A stretch of DNA of 64,000 nt from Malachius bipustulatus (lineage: Eukaryota > Arthropoda > Insecta > Coleoptera > Melyridae): contig OU342633.1 in NCBI GenBank assembly GCA_910589415.1, forward strand, positions 4,502,858 through 4,566,857, in the 5' to 3' direction. This document shows positions 11,444-22,086 of this stretch, in pieces. The translations under genes and the position numbers were made by a program. Below the pieces are notes generated by a model, which had not been told where the DNA came from, did not search any database, and saw nothing but the letters and a program-made list of their open reading frames with translations. How positions within the stretch are numbered: position 1 is the stretch's first letter; every line of letters starts with the position of its first letter.

Positions 11444-12468
11444 GTATTTATAATCCTAACATAGTCAGTTTTTTTTTTTGTCTTTTTACTAGTTTTTTTT
11501 AAAGAAATCTTGTAAAATTTCTAGAGGAAAAATTGGTAGCCTTTATCACTGTTGGTAGATATTTAGGTGATAAAATTCTTGAAATGTCAAATGGTAGCTC
11601 ATGACAGGAAAATAATTTAATTATGGCCAAAATAAGAAATCTCGATTTTTCATTTTTTTAAGCACCGCCTGAAATTAGGCTGAATTTTGTTTCAAATTCC
11701 TAATAAGCATAAAGTTGTGCGCAACTTTTCTCTAATTCAACGGACCCTGTATCTCTGCTAGTGCTCGAAATCTCAATGGTGAAAGAGATAAAAAAAACTA
11801 CTAATTTCAATGGCAGGCTGTATACAGGGTGATCAGTAACTCGCCCACTCAGAGCATGCTGAGGTAAACTTCACTTTTTAAGAGTGGTAAATTTTCTTAC
11901 TGCAGTGTTGTAAGTTCTTTTCTTCCAAAGATATGACCACATTTGTAATAAAAAGGTGAAAAACAATATAATTATGATATTATAAACTAGATTTAACTTA
12001 GGATACTGTAAATATAAGCAAGGTGAACCTATTTTATATAAATAGTGAAATCACATTCAAAATGCTACTTTGGATTAATTGAAATAAATAAATTTATCAA
12101 GGCCTTCTCTTTAATCTTAATTTGATTACTTTTCATAGCTCACTGAATTGAATAAACATGTTATACATTTTTGAAAAGGTCTAGTTCTAAGTAGGTACTT
12201 TGAATGTGTGAAAATTCAATATGGCAGCTGTAAGAAAAACTAAAATTGCCTGTCGTTATGCAAAATTTAGAGTGCCTAGATAATTTTCAACATTGAAAGT
12301 AAAGCTATATCTCCAAAAGAATCAAATTTTAAATATCACGCTGTTGTATAGGAGAGTTATTTGTAAAAATAAAGTTACAATTTTAGTGCCCTCCACAAAG
12401 GGCAGCTTTTGTTCAACTGAGCCTGTAACTCTTCAAATAACAAAGGTGTCCATACATAAAAGTATATG
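11444..12468. other. Host intron, left part
   Basis: Intron sequence with no gene. A lone mariner-type end, TA followed by CAGGGTGATCAGTAACTCGC, sits at about 11825; its partner end was not found. Confidence 0.5.
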
Positions 12469-14163
12469 CAGGTGTCCCAGCTCATTCGAAGCGGTCTCTG
12501 CAGGCCAAACGATGTATTTTTTCAAAAAAAAATTTGCAAATTCAAGTACAGGGTGATTCATTATAATGTCGCCCCCCTTTAACTTTGTTATTTCATGTGT
12601 CCCAAAAAAATTGAAAGTGGGGTTATGTAGGTGCTAAAAAAGACTTTTTTATACGTGTAACAAAAATTTGAAAGTAGATCAGTATACAGGGAAAACCAAA
12701 AATTTAATTTTTTTTTCAATGGATCACCCTATATATGAATTTATTTTTCGATTCCTCGTAAAATTCTAAGCATAACTTATATAACATACCGTATACCTAA
12801 ATTCAAAGGCTTCTGAAATATTCGCATTTGAAACATCATCAAATATTTTATAAAACACCTGTTGCAAATCAAGAAATCTAACAATAAAATGCTCTACTGG
12901 GCCTCCATTTTTTTCAACACATTTTATAAGGGCTTATAAGGGTTGTTCGCATTTTCTCCAATGAATCTGTTATGAATTCTGGGTTATTTTCATTTAAATT
13001 ATTAATTTTAATCCGTATCAAATCTTTAAGATGATCGAGGTTTTCAATTTGGTAGCCATACACACGGTTTTTTCAATAGTTTCAAATGCGAATATTTCAG
13101 AAACTATTGAATTTAGGTATACGGTATGTTATATAAATTATGCTTAGAATTTTACGAGGAATCGAAAAATAAATTCATATATAGGGTGTTCCATTTAAAA
13201 AAAAATTAAATTTTTGGTTTTCCCTGTATACTGATCTATTTTCAAATTTTTGTTATACGTATAAAAAAGTCTTTTTTAGCACCTACATAACCCTACTTTT
13301 AATTTTTTTGAGACACATGAAATAACAAAGTTAAAGGGGGGCGACATTATAATGAATCACCCTGTACAGGATCACAATGGCCATAATTTAAAATTATTTT
13401 GGAGTATACCATATAACAGTGGCATATCCAAAGTTATGTTTTTTTAAATGGAATGCTCCTATGTTATTGCATTTTTAGATTGTCTGAGAAGAAATAAATA
13501 AGATTGGGTTTTACAGTTGGTGTATAAATTGAGAAGTTTGTGAGTTATAAACAAGTGAAAATCCCGATTTTGGAAGTTCAAAGTCCTGTACAACGAAAAC
13601 GGCTCAATATAGAGAAAAACGGCTTACATGTCCCTATTTTAACTTTTCATGTACTTTCCTATGATGATGTAGATAAAATGTTTATACAGGTAATAAAAAA
13701 TTTGAAAAAATCAGATTTCTCCACGTGTCGCCAAATAAAAAAAAAAACAAAGAAAGTACAATAATGTTTCTATACCATAAGATAGTACCTACATAAAAAG
13801 TTAAAATAGGGACATGTAAGCCGTTTTTCTCTATCTTGAACCGTTTTCGTTGTACAGGGTCTTGAGCTTCAAAAATGACGATTTTCACTTGTTTATAACT
13901 CACAAACTTCTCAATTTAAACACCAACTGTAAAAACCAATCTTATTTTATCTTCTCAGACAATGTAAAAATGCAATAACATAGGAGCATTCCATTTAAAA
14001 AAACATAACTTTGACATGCCACTCTCATATGGGACACTTTGTATAGACTAAAATAATTTTAAATAATGGCCATTGTGATCCTGTACTTGAATTTGCAATT
14101 TTTTTTTTGAAAAAATCCATCGTTTGGCCCACAGAGACCGCTTCGAATGAGCTGGGACACCTG
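12469..14163. mobile_element. Palindromic mariner-type MITE, interrupted by another
   Basis: The ends CAGGTGTCCCAGCTCATTCG and its inverse CTGGGACACCTG delimit a palindrome that would be about 877 bp without the nested element at 12549-13364. The copy at 29889-30764 (876 bp) belongs to the same family and has the uninterrupted sequence AATTCAAGTACAGGATC at the nested site. The right flank is TA; on the left the TA has become TG. No coding capacity. Confidence 0.85.
12549..13364. mobile_element. Palindromic mariner-type MITE nested in another MITE
   Basis: An 816-bp inverted repeat with ends CAGGGTGATTCATTATAATG and its inverse, flanked by TA on both sides (12547-48 and 13365-66). It is inserted in the left arm of the element at 12469-14163. 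Both arms carry the GCGACATTATAATG and AGGAATCGAAAAAT words. No open frame of interest. Confidence 0.9.
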
Positions 14164-14293
14164 TATAGTACAGTGATAGAAATTTCAGATTTTTTCTATG
14201 GAAATGATTTACACTATCCTACATGATGATTTTTTTACATGAGCTATTTTGATTTTTCTGTTGTTCTTATACTACAACATGTTTTTCTTTCAG

Positions 14294-14407
14294 CGAGCTT
14301 ACATTTAAAATACTACCTCAACAAACAAACACTGAATCAGAGAATATTCGTTATAATGATGCTGAAATTGGAAAAAGGAAAAGTGATGCCATGTTTTTGT
14401 TACCCAA
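14294..14407 (+). CDS. Host gene exon, duplicated exon copy A
   Basis: A 114-bp exon between TTTCTTTCAG and GTAAGT, phase 2 at both ends, encoding ELTFKILPQQTNTESEN and 21 further residues. It is a diverged copy of exon 24210-24326: both carry an LTFK or PRFK then LPQ start and a KSD then L-[LF]-P end, and the intron sequence on both sides is also homologous (GTTCTTATACTACA upstream, TAAGTTATTTTGAAATGTAT downstream). Because the exon is symmetric it can be included or skipped without changing frame. Confidence 0.75.
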
Positions 14408-14914
14408 GTAAGTTATTTTGAAATGTATAGGTACATACAGTGAATTTCCTTTTCAATGCATCTTAGGAATTTACATGTAAACAAAACTTTATTTCGTTTT
14501 AATGGTTTTCCTTGAGTAAATTTGTGAATTAAATAAAATTTATGTTCTCAACCCCAACTTGTTAGAAGCTCTGCATAATGATCATAAATAAAACACTTAT
14601 GTTTTAAAAATAATTATACTTTATATTGATTGATGGATAATAACGATGTAACACCTTTTTGACTGTTTTCAAAGCAGCATCTTCAGACAAGTGTAAATGA
14701 TTAAAATAATTAATTATAAAATAATTAAAATTATTGATATAATGTCATAGAAACAATATGGTAATTATAGTGATAATAAAACAAGCAATTAGATTCAAAT
14801 AATTTTCAGTAGCACTTACTAGATCATAATGTAATTTCTTGAATTGAATTGAAAGTAATGATTTTAATTATGAGTTTTTAATGATGAGTTTATGGCCCAT
14901 TTAACTTTTTCATA
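14408..14914. other. Host intron, no gene
   Basis: AT-rich intron. At about 14645-14692 the minus strand has CTGAAGATGCTG, a loop and CAGTC, a weak resemblance to a hammerhead core, but the GAAAC element is not conserved. Confidence 0.4.
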
Positions 14915-14919
14915 TGTAA

Positions 14920-15495
14920 TTATGCGTCTTGATGTCCTCCAGTCCTCCAGTCCTCCCTGGTGACCCCGTGATTCAGGTTTTCCAGGGTGTTGTATAGGCC
15001 ATCTTCCACATCAATTTCACTACAGTCCGGAAAGTGTGCTCTGAGGACTACCTTAAGAGTTTCTCTCCCGATTTCTGTGTAATTACCATTGATATTTTTT
15101 AAGGTACCAATGGGGCTCAGGGGATTTTTTGCCATGAGTTTGTAGAGTCTTGCTCCTTCGGATGTCGTTTCCACATCCTGGCAGAGCTTCCTCCACGCAG
15201 TTCTTCTTGCAAATCTGATCCCCTTGTTGAATTCAGTAATTCTTATATTCTTATAAGTCTTATATTCGTCCAATTTTCCTGTTTTCTTGGCTTTGTTGAA
15301 AAGCTTACGTGTTCTCTGTCTCATTTCCGCCAGTTTGGGGTTCCACCAACTGACATCCCCACCTTTCCGACGGCGTGTCTGAGTACAGTTGTTGTGATAT
15401 GAAGTTGTAATGGGTACTTGGAGTTGTTCTGTAGCTACCTCGATATCGTATATGCATGCAATGTTGCTTTTGACATTGGTTAGATTTGCTCTCAA
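14920..15495 (-). pseudogene. LINE ORF2 linker region
   Basis: A 191-residue frame with VSWWNPKLAEMRQRTRKLFN, FNKGIRFARRTAWRKLCQD and LKVVLRAHFPDCSEID. This is the stretch that precedes the RT domain in I/R1-type LINEs that carry RNase H. It ends at TGGHQDA, where the RT (KSPGPDG region) should follow but does not. Confidence 0.75.
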
Positions 15496-15622
15496 CTCCG
15501 CCCTGTATCTCGCCCAGTCAGTCTTTCGTGGGTTGCGACACAGTTCTGCTGTCTGATCAACGGAGTTGATTTGCAGCTGAATGTATCTGTGATCTGAGTG
15601 AGACGGTTCATCAGATAACAGG

Positions 15623-16239
15623 TCACTTGACTACCCGGGCGCCGATACGAGAGGAAGCTAAGGTGATGTCAATTATTTCTTTCCGTCTCGATGTTACAAA
15701 AGTGGGTTCCCTGCCCCTATTCAGAAGTTCCAGTTTCCTGGATACCATAAACTGTAACAGTGACTCACCTCTGTTGTTTGTGTCACTGCTGCCCCACACC
15801 GCGTGATGGGAGTTTGCATCAACACCAATAATGACCTGGAGGTTATGGTCCTCGCAGTACTTAACCAGTAGTTCCATTTCCTGTGACGGAGGAGGACTGG
15901 TGGAGTCATACGGTAGGTATACAATGAAGCTACCACAAGCTCCTTGGCCGCCCCATCTATATGATATTTCAGTATTACTGTGGTTAAGTCCCTGAAACAT
16001 AATTGTGTTATAATCAGGACTTTCAGTTCGTTTTTCGCGTAAATGCATGTTCTGCTATTACCGTAGGCCCTATTGTAAATGATCCTACCTCCGGCTGCTC
16101 CTAAACTTGCTACGCGGCCGGCTACCAGCCAGGGTTCTTGAATTAGGGCTACGTCTACATTTCCGGCAGCCAGAAGTCTGCACAGAGATGCGGAGGCAGC
16201 TTTGCTATGCTGCAGGTTGATCTGGAGAGCCCGCAGCAT
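15623..16239 (-). pseudogene. LINE AP-endonuclease, frameshifted
   Basis: It begins LRALQINLQHSKAAS and VALIQEPWLVAGRV, the classic N-terminus of an I/R1-type endonuclease. It then shifts frame at about 16000 to continue as VIIGVDANSHHAVWGSSDTN and IIDITLASS. The metal-binding Glu (QEPW), the Asp-Asn pair (DANSHH) and the later Asp (IDITLAS) are visible. Two overlapping frames are needed, so the copy is dead. Confidence 0.85.
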
Positions 16240-16770
16240 TGCAGGGTGTGTTCTTCCCTCCCATCACTCTGAAGGTTACCTCACCGAATCCGAGGTATGC
16301 TTTGTAACCCCTTCTGGCGAGATCCTTCAGAGACTCTTCATCGATCCACAGAACAAGTGTGGTGCCCTTACCGTCTCTCTCCTTGTGCTGTTTGATTATT
16401 GACCAATCATCTGTTTTTATCCCCAGATTCTGGTTTTCCAAAAAAGATGAAAGGCCTTTGCTGGTTCCTCGAGGCCTGGCGTGTCTCAAGGAATGAAAAC
16501 CACGACCTTAGTAGCTTCCATTGTGGCTTGCAAACCACGACCTTGCATCCATTGGCGTGCACAATACCGTGGAGTTGTGGAGGTTTTTATAGTGGTCCTC
16601 ATCCACGCGGATAGGGTCCAAGCCCCCGTGCCCCTGGCGTCACTACCCTGAGGCGAGTCACGACAGTGATGTACCTCAGGGGTCGTTGTGCCGCCTAGCG
16701 GTTTATGACTGGTATCGCCTAGGCTTTGATCAGTTGTGAGTGGACCTTGAGGACTTTCTTGATGCATGGA
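16205..16770 (-). pseudogene. LINE ORF1 (gag-like) C-terminal part
   Basis: Two minus-strand frames upstream of the endonuclease. The proximal one (16489-16205) contains GTTLVLWIDEESLKDLARRG and LGFGEVTFRVM, an RNA-binding-fold-like pattern usual in ORF1 of I/R1-like LINEs. The distal one (to about 16770) is low complexity. The assignment rests on position and pattern. Confidence 0.55.
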
Positions 16771-16771
16771 A

Positions 16772-16962
16772 GGTGTACACAAATTTTCACGAAAATATCT
16801 TGATTCTTATCAAAGTTATTATTAAAAAACAATTTTTTTTCTTGAAACTTCAACACTCTGTAGTCAAAACGTTGATCCTCTTAGGACATACTTTTATACT
16901 TTTTTCTTAAAATTATCTCATCAGCCACCCTCTGAATTTTCTCGTTTTTTTAAGATACCCTG
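16772..16962. repeat. 191-bp mariner-type MITE, copy 2
   Basis: Same length and orientation as 8492-8682. It begins GGTGTACACAAATTTTCACG and ends GATACCCTG before TA. It abuts the LINE fragment at 16770. Confidence 0.7.
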
Positions 16963-18074
16963 TATACCAGTTTGGTAAGTAAGTGCAGGTCTCAATGGTC
17001 TCTTGCTTGGTCCACTCCTCCACTCACGTGCTCTCATACAGGGTGAGTTGTGGCGTAGCAGGCACATGGGGAGACATATTTTATGGGATTTTTGACATTT
17101 TTTCCTCCACCCCCATTTGAGGGGTTAATCACCAATCTTTGAAATTTTAAGTAGGAACCTTTTTATTTTATTACAGATTCGGATTTTATTACTGAAAATA
17201 CAATTGCTCTAATCTCTCCACTCTTTGCATAGCAGCGGGGGGGGGGGGGGGGGGATTTGAAATTACACTCTCGATCGATGTGTCAGCCCTCAAGACATCA
17301 TAACCCGTTAACTGAAGCTCTGCAGTAGTGATCGCATCACTTAGCCACTTAGAATTTTAAAGTTCTAAAATTCTGTAGAAATTGTTCTACTTCTTTTATT
17401 TTTTTTAAGTGTTGTGACGTAAGTATTAACCAGACCTTCAAAATGTCATGTAGAATAATGTATGTATATTAAGATTCAGCACAAAAAGGATAAATAAATT
17501 TACTCCGGGAAGGCCGTTAACATGAGGTAAAGTTTTAACATGTAGATCCAAATGATGCCAAACAATTTGGAAATTTAAGAAACTCTACCATGCTGGGAAA
17601 GACGCCGATTGACGTTTTATCAATCCATCAGTCGTAAAATTCCATTTTTTGTGTTGGCACTATTCTTTATGACCGTGTTCCAATTCTGAAACCGTGCAAG
17701 CTAGTGGCTGCTTGCAGAAACATCAATGAAATATGGTTATTGCAAAATATCAATGATCATTGAAGAAATCTATTATTATATATATTACCGGAAAATTGTA
17801 CTTTTTCTGGGAACTAAAACAGAACAACTACTGGAATTCTACATGGGTGTAAAATACCATTAGAACAGCTTAACAGCTTAACTAATTTTAAGTTCTCATC
17901 CACTTAACTGCTACGCCATCTTGCATCAAAGGGTTGAATCGGATTGATTGCAGTAAAATTAGGTTTTTACTTCAAAATAAAAAAATAAAAAACTGTTAGA
18001 AATCGGTTCAGAAAATCGATGAAATTGTTCAGAGCCCTTCTCTTTAGACATTGTAAAAAATCGCAGTGTCCGTT
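16963..18074. other. Host intron, no gene
   Basis: A mariner-type end (TA then CAGGGTGAGTTGTGGCGTAGC) starts at about 17036. An inverted GCTACGCCA word at about 17910 could be the remnant of its other end. Otherwise I see no gene or clear repeat. Confidence 0.35.
17237..17254 (+). repeat. Poly-G tract (18 G)
   Basis: Uninterrupted run of 18 G in an otherwise AT-rich intron. Confidence 0.9.
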
Positions 18075-18199
18075 TAGATTAGATTAGATACTTTATTGGT
18101 AATAATACACATATGGTACTTTTACAAGTCAGGAAAAAAGAAATAAGAATGCACAAAAATGCTATAATATAAGGTATACAGTTAAGCAAAATCAAACAG

Positions 18200-18478
18200 T
18201 TATACAAAATTGAAGTGACCATTGAGGTACTCGTCAATAGAGTAAAATGACTCCGACAGTAGATCATTTTTAACCTTGTTTAGGAATACATTTCCTGGAA
18301 GCATTCTAACTGAAAGTGGCAGTTTGTTGTAGAACATAATTCCGTAATAGTCAGTGCCTCTGCGAGTTCTCACAAGCCTATGAAAGTTTGGCAGAATATT
18401 TTGACTGTATCTTGTTTCATAGCTGTGATTCTCTCCGTGCAGTGTATATTCAGAGGTGTTCTGTTTGATGTATTTCAA
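18200..18478 (-). pseudogene. LINE ORF2 C-terminal region
   Basis: The frame contains HSYETRYSQNI, RTRRGTDYYGIMFYNKLPLS and FLNKVKNDLL, the usual end of CR1/Jockey ORF2 proteins. It stops before the AATAAA and (TCTAA)n tail. Confidence 0.8.
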
Positions 18479-18550
18479 CCCAAGTTCCGCAAAGCATTAT
18501 CGGCAACATTCACGGTACCCCACCTCAGCAATGACCCGCATGCATCTCCG

Positions 18551-19403
18551 TTACGTTTTGAAAATGCTTGATGCCTGTGGAGAATGACCCCAAGCAAGAA
18601 CAGCATATGACATCACCGATGAGAAGCAACCATGGTATGCTGTCATTACCGTATCCCGAGAGACAACGCCGTTTAGATTCCTGATTAGAAAAAATACTTT
18701 TGATAATTTGGCACAGAGTTGTGTTACATGTTCCATCCATATAAGTCCAGGGTCCAGATAGGCTCCTAAGAACTTGACCGATTTTGTGTCCAATTGGTTT
18801 ATCTGTGTTCTTCTAAGAGTGAAGGTCATATGCTGGGTCTTGGATGTGTTAAGACTCAGCCGATTAGCCAAGAACCAATTAGATATCTCCCGGTGTGTCG
18901 AGTCTACATGCAAGGGCTGTCCAGGACGGACATATTCCAGGCTGGCGGTGTCATCAGCAAACAACACAACCTCTGCATCACTGACACAGCAGGGTAGGTC
19001 GTTAATAAAAATTAGGAAAAGCAGCGGTGCCAAAACCGAACCCTGAGGGACGCCACAACCACTGCACAACTGCACGTTCAGAACAGTTACCATTGTGATA
19101 AACATACTGCTCTCTTTCAGCAAGATATGAATGGATTAATTGCAAGCTGCAAGGGTCAAAGTTGCAATATGCAAGCTTTTCTATCATGACATCATGAGAA
19201 ACACAATCAAATGCCTTAGTGACGTCATAAAAGGATTCAAACGTGTCCAGGCTCCCTTCTAGACCACTTGCAACCATTTCCATAACTCTGTTTATCGCCA
19301 GGGTTGTAGATCTATTATTTCTAAATCCATATTGAGCACTCGTGAATAATTTATTTCGGTCAAAATATCTGTGAATTTGGTCTTTCATTAGAGACTCAAG
19401 CAA
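18551..19403 (-). pseudogene. LINE reverse transcriptase core
   Basis: Two overlapping minus-strand frames (19403-19002 and 19123-18551). They carry AQYGFRNNRSTTLAINRVME, FYDVTKAFDCVSHDVM (first catalytic Asp region), CGVPQGSVLAPLLFLIFIND, and VVLFADDTASLE with the FADD catalytic pair, then WFLANRLSLNTSKTQHMTF and VKFLGAYLD of the thumb. A frameshift near 19060 breaks the protein. Confidence 0.9.
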
Positions 19404-19424
19404 CTTGGAGATTACGGACAGAAT

Positions 19425-20004
19425 TTAAATCGGCCGATAATTGGTTGCGTCATCTATGGAGCCCTTGTTTTTATAAATAGGTAAAATTTTAGCTATTTTC
19501 AAATCAGATGGGAACACTCCTTCTGTGATGCACAAGTTAAACAGTTTGGTCAATGGATTCTTGAGAGACTTGACAATCCGACTGTTATTTCCATAGCAAT
19601 CTCGACATGTGCTATTCCTCAGTCCGTCAATCTTTTCACGTACCATGTTGTAGGTAACCTGCTCAAAGCAAAAGGTGCTAGCTCGGTGATCTCGTGTCAA
19701 ATATTGTGAATAATTTCCAGTGAGCCGAGGTAATTCAGCAACAATATCTCCAGCAACCTTGCCGAAGAAAACATTGAAGTCATCTGGACTGACAGTATTC
19801 GTAGATGCAGTATATTTGTGCTTACGATTAGAGTTAATTAAACGCCACATAGCGGTCTGTTTGTTACTTGCTTGCTGTATATGTCTATTATTAGCCTCTC
19901 TCTTCGCATTGGCTATTTCACGCCTATAGTTTTGCTTAAGTGTATTTATAGTAAACTTACTGATGAGTACTGGATTTTGTTTGTTAAGCTGAATGAGGAA
20001 TCTC
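19425..20004 (-). pseudogene. LINE RT N-terminal part
   Basis: The frame contains FNVFFGKVAGDI, LKNPLTKLFNLCITEGVFPS, LKIAKILPIYKNKG and TNYRPI (motif 1). It continues into the RT core after a stop at about 19424. Its upstream side was split by the insert at 20015-20660. Confidence 0.85.
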
Positions 20005-20233
20005 ATATTTACAATGAAATAAAAATAAAAATAAAATAAACGGCACGGTGGGTTCGGCTTGCGCCATAGGATACACCCCAGACAGCCATAATGCATGCCA
20101 AAAATGAGTGCAGTGCCTCCCGGTGTGCATGAAGTAGGTAAAGCCCCTACTAGGCGTTGCTAGACAAAAGATGAATGACATGTTGTCAGACAACATGCCA
20201 TCCATTTATGTTGTGCTGTGAGCAGAGGCGGAA

Positions 20234-20278
20234 ATTGTAGACACGTGTTTCGTCCTGTTTGGGACTCTTCAGTACAAT
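20234..20278 (-). ncRNA. Hammerhead ribozyme (type I, minimal stem III)
   Basis: Minus-strand copy identical in core to the one at 20546-20590: stem I AUUGUA paired with UACAAU, core CUGAAGA, stem II GUCC/GGAC closing the loop CAAACA, GAAA, a 3-bp stem III CAC/GUG without loop, and cleavage triplet GUC. All invariant core bases are present. The tiny stem III usually implies better cleavage as a tandem dimer. Confidence 0.85.
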
Positions 20279-20545
20279 GTATCTACCAACAACAACATAA
20301 ATGGATGGCATGTTGTCTGACAACATGTCATTCATCTTTTGTCTAGCAACGCCTAGTAGGGGCTTTACCTACTTCATGCACACCGGGAGGCACTGCACTC
20401 ATTTTTGGCATGCATTATGGCTGTCTGGGGTGTATCCTATGGCGCAAGCCGAACCCACCGTGCCGTTTATTTTATTTTTATTTTTATTTCATTGCATTCT
20501 GCTCACGGGATCCGTGATCTAAACTGTGCTGTGTGTTGGTAGATA

Positions 20546-20590
20546 CATTGTACTGAAGAGTCCCAAACAGGACGAAACACGTGTCTACAA
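20546..20590 (+). ncRNA. Hammerhead ribozyme (type I, minimal stem III)
   Basis: 45 nt. Stem I is 20546-20551 (AUUGUA) with 20585-20590 (UACAAU). The core is CUGAAGA at 20552-20558. Stem II is 20559-20562 (GUCC) with 20569-20572 (GGAC). GAAA is at 20573-20576. Stem III is CAC/GUG at 20577-20582. Predicted self-cleavage is after C20584 (GUC). Known hammerheads of retroelements have this layout. Confidence 0.87.
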
Positions 20591-20672
20591 TTTCCGCCTC
20601 TGCTCACAGCACAACATAAATGGATGGCATGTTGTCTGACAACATGTCATTCATCTTTTGTCATATTTACAA

Positions 20673-21567
20673 GCCTGACATGGAACCAATTATTATATGT
20701 TTGTGATCGTGCATGCGGTCCCTCTGGTATAATTTTCCATTTGGTAGGGAAGCTCATTTTCATTGCATCAGTGACAATCTCAGTGAGCATCTTAAATCCA
20801 TTTTCAGCTGTCATCCCCCTTCCATCAATGAAGGAGAAGTCAGTGTTTTCTATAATATTGTACAGTTGGTTAATTGATTGATACTTGACCCTTTTATACC
20901 CTATTGGAGACTTTGTGTCCAATATGTGACCAGAACAGATACCTGAATGATAAGAAAGGACACGCAGATCCTGTGGGTTCACCTCAAACTGGCTAATTGT
21001 AATGTTGGTGTATAGATTATCTAAGCAGGCATTGAGTCTTGTCGGGAAGTTGACATAGTTGAAAACAATCCATAGGATTCAAGGACTTTTGTCAATTCCA
21101 ATATTCTGTTGTCCCCACTGTTCAGGAATTGAACATTGAAGTCCCCTGTAAATTTATGGTATCAAGGGCAGCAGACAATATTTCAATGAATGTACTGAAG
21201 TCCCCATTTGGAGATCTGTACACCGTAATCAAGACTAGATCTATTCTAACGAGCAGTTCCTCCGCAATCTCACAGTGCTGTTCCTCTGAGAATCTGTTTA
21301 AATTTAAATCAACATATTCTATCTCGTTCTTTAAGAATATACCCCCCCCCCATGAGTCTTTACACTGCAAAAACAGGCAGAGGCCCTATACTCATCAATA
21401 TTAATAACTGAAAGTTCGTCTGTTGTTAGCCATATTTCGTTAGCACAAAAACAGTCAAAGTCATTCTCTTTGAGAAGTACCTCAACATCTAGAGTCTTAC
21501 TGAATAGACTGAACATTCGCATGTAGTATCCTGAGTAGTCCATGTGAACCACTATTATCCGAACCAT
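20673..21567 (-). pseudogene. LINE AP-endonuclease region
   Basis: Three minus-strand frames with frameshifts between them. 21567-21331 has FDCFCANEIWLTTDELSV and THGGGV. 21370-21122 has LVLITVYRSPNGDFSTFIEI. The frame to about 20673 has LRVLSYHSGICSGHILDT, which carries the late His of the fold. The order matches a LINE endonuclease. The DFN-containing segment near 21120 is disrupted. Confidence 0.75.
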
Positions 21568-21618
21568 TCAATTCAGTTGCAGGATCATAGGCCATACTAT
21601 GGAGTCGGGACTTCTTCA

Positions 21619-22073
21619 TCAAGGCTGGGGCTTTGCCTCCTTGTCTAAAACATTTCTTCCAAGGGAAAAATTGAACCTTTCAAATAAAACACCTTTTGGC
21701 CAAAAGGAGGGTTCATACATTTTATCCCTGTGATCCGGTTGGACGCCCACCATGAAATTCAGTTTTGCTCTCTTCTTGTTTTTTGGTTGACACATTTTAA
21801 CTTCAGCATCATCTGGAGAACTGTCTGTTTGTTTGGCAATGTATTCCTTAACCATTTTTTCTGTAATCCCTTCTTTTACCTTTGATATGTACAACCGGAT
21901 TTTTTGTCAAGATTCTGTCTGCTTGGTAATGATCCATTATCAAAATCACCTTTATTATCACAAGTTCCGATTTGACACTTCTTCTTACCAATTTTGTTTG
22001 ACCCGATTCTATTGGTCTGCATTTCATTCTCTTGTGGATTCGGTTTAGGATGTCGATTGCAGTTGTTACACAT
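21619..22073 (-). pseudogene. LINE ORF1 C-terminal domain
   Basis: The frames contain MYISKVKEGITEKMVKEYIA, KKRAKLNFMVGVQPDHRDKM and FWPKGVLFERFNFSL. This arrangement is common to ORF1 of several insect LINEs, and a related piece occurs at about 56500-56800. A stop near 21895 splits it. Confidence 0.7.
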
Positions 22074-22086
22074 TTGCCTAAGATAT

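Larger units (their letters stand above)
14915..16770 (-). mobile_element. I/R1-like LINE fragment lacking RT and 3' end
   Basis: A minus-strand LINE portion with the end of ORF1 (16770-16205), the start of ORF2 with an endonuclease (16239-15623) and the pre-RT linker (15495-14920). It breaks off just before the reverse transcriptase. Loss of the 3' part is unusual, since target-primed reverse transcription normally truncates the 5' side. A later deletion or rearrangement is likely. It is 5'-bounded by the 191-bp repeat at 16772. Confidence 0.8.
20015..20660. mobile_element. Hammerhead-ribozyme retroelement with 12-bp target duplication
   Basis: A 646-bp insert in a LINE, bordered by a perfect 12-bp duplication TCATATTTACAA (20003-20014 and 20661-20672). 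The body holds a segment of about 200 bp in inverted orientation (20015 to about 20216), a minus-strand hammerhead, the same segment forward (about 20291-20495), a plus-strand hammerhead and the start of the segment again (about 20609-20660). One end carries an (ATTTT)n-type tail. The head-to-tail arrangement of a hammerhead between partial repeats, a 5'-inverted piece and a variable target duplication resemble Penelope-like elements and retrozymes, which are known to carry hammerheads. No RT is encoded, so it would be non-autonomous. Confidence 0.85.
18075..22086 (-). mobile_element. CR1/Jockey-like LINE, nearly complete but decayed
   Basis: A minus-strand LINE with ORF1 (22073-21619), endonuclease (21567-20647), RT (20004-18551), C-terminal region (18478-18200) and a 3' end with AATAAAG plus a (TCTAA)n tail at about 18075-18098. 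It is interrupted by the hammerhead retroelement at 20015-20660, and a solo LTR sits at its 5' side (22087-22670). Removing the 646-bp insert and one 12-bp duplicate restores an open junction (RLVNMRFLIQ). Several other frameshifts remain. Confidence 0.85.

Noticed and set aside
14640..14695. CTGAAGATGCTG..CAGTC on the minus strand
   Set aside because: The GAAA element is not preserved; kept only as context for the variant pattern.
19984..20522. 73-residue frame present on both strands around 20 kb
   Set aside because: It is a product of the inverted arms of the hammerhead element and includes its AT tail.
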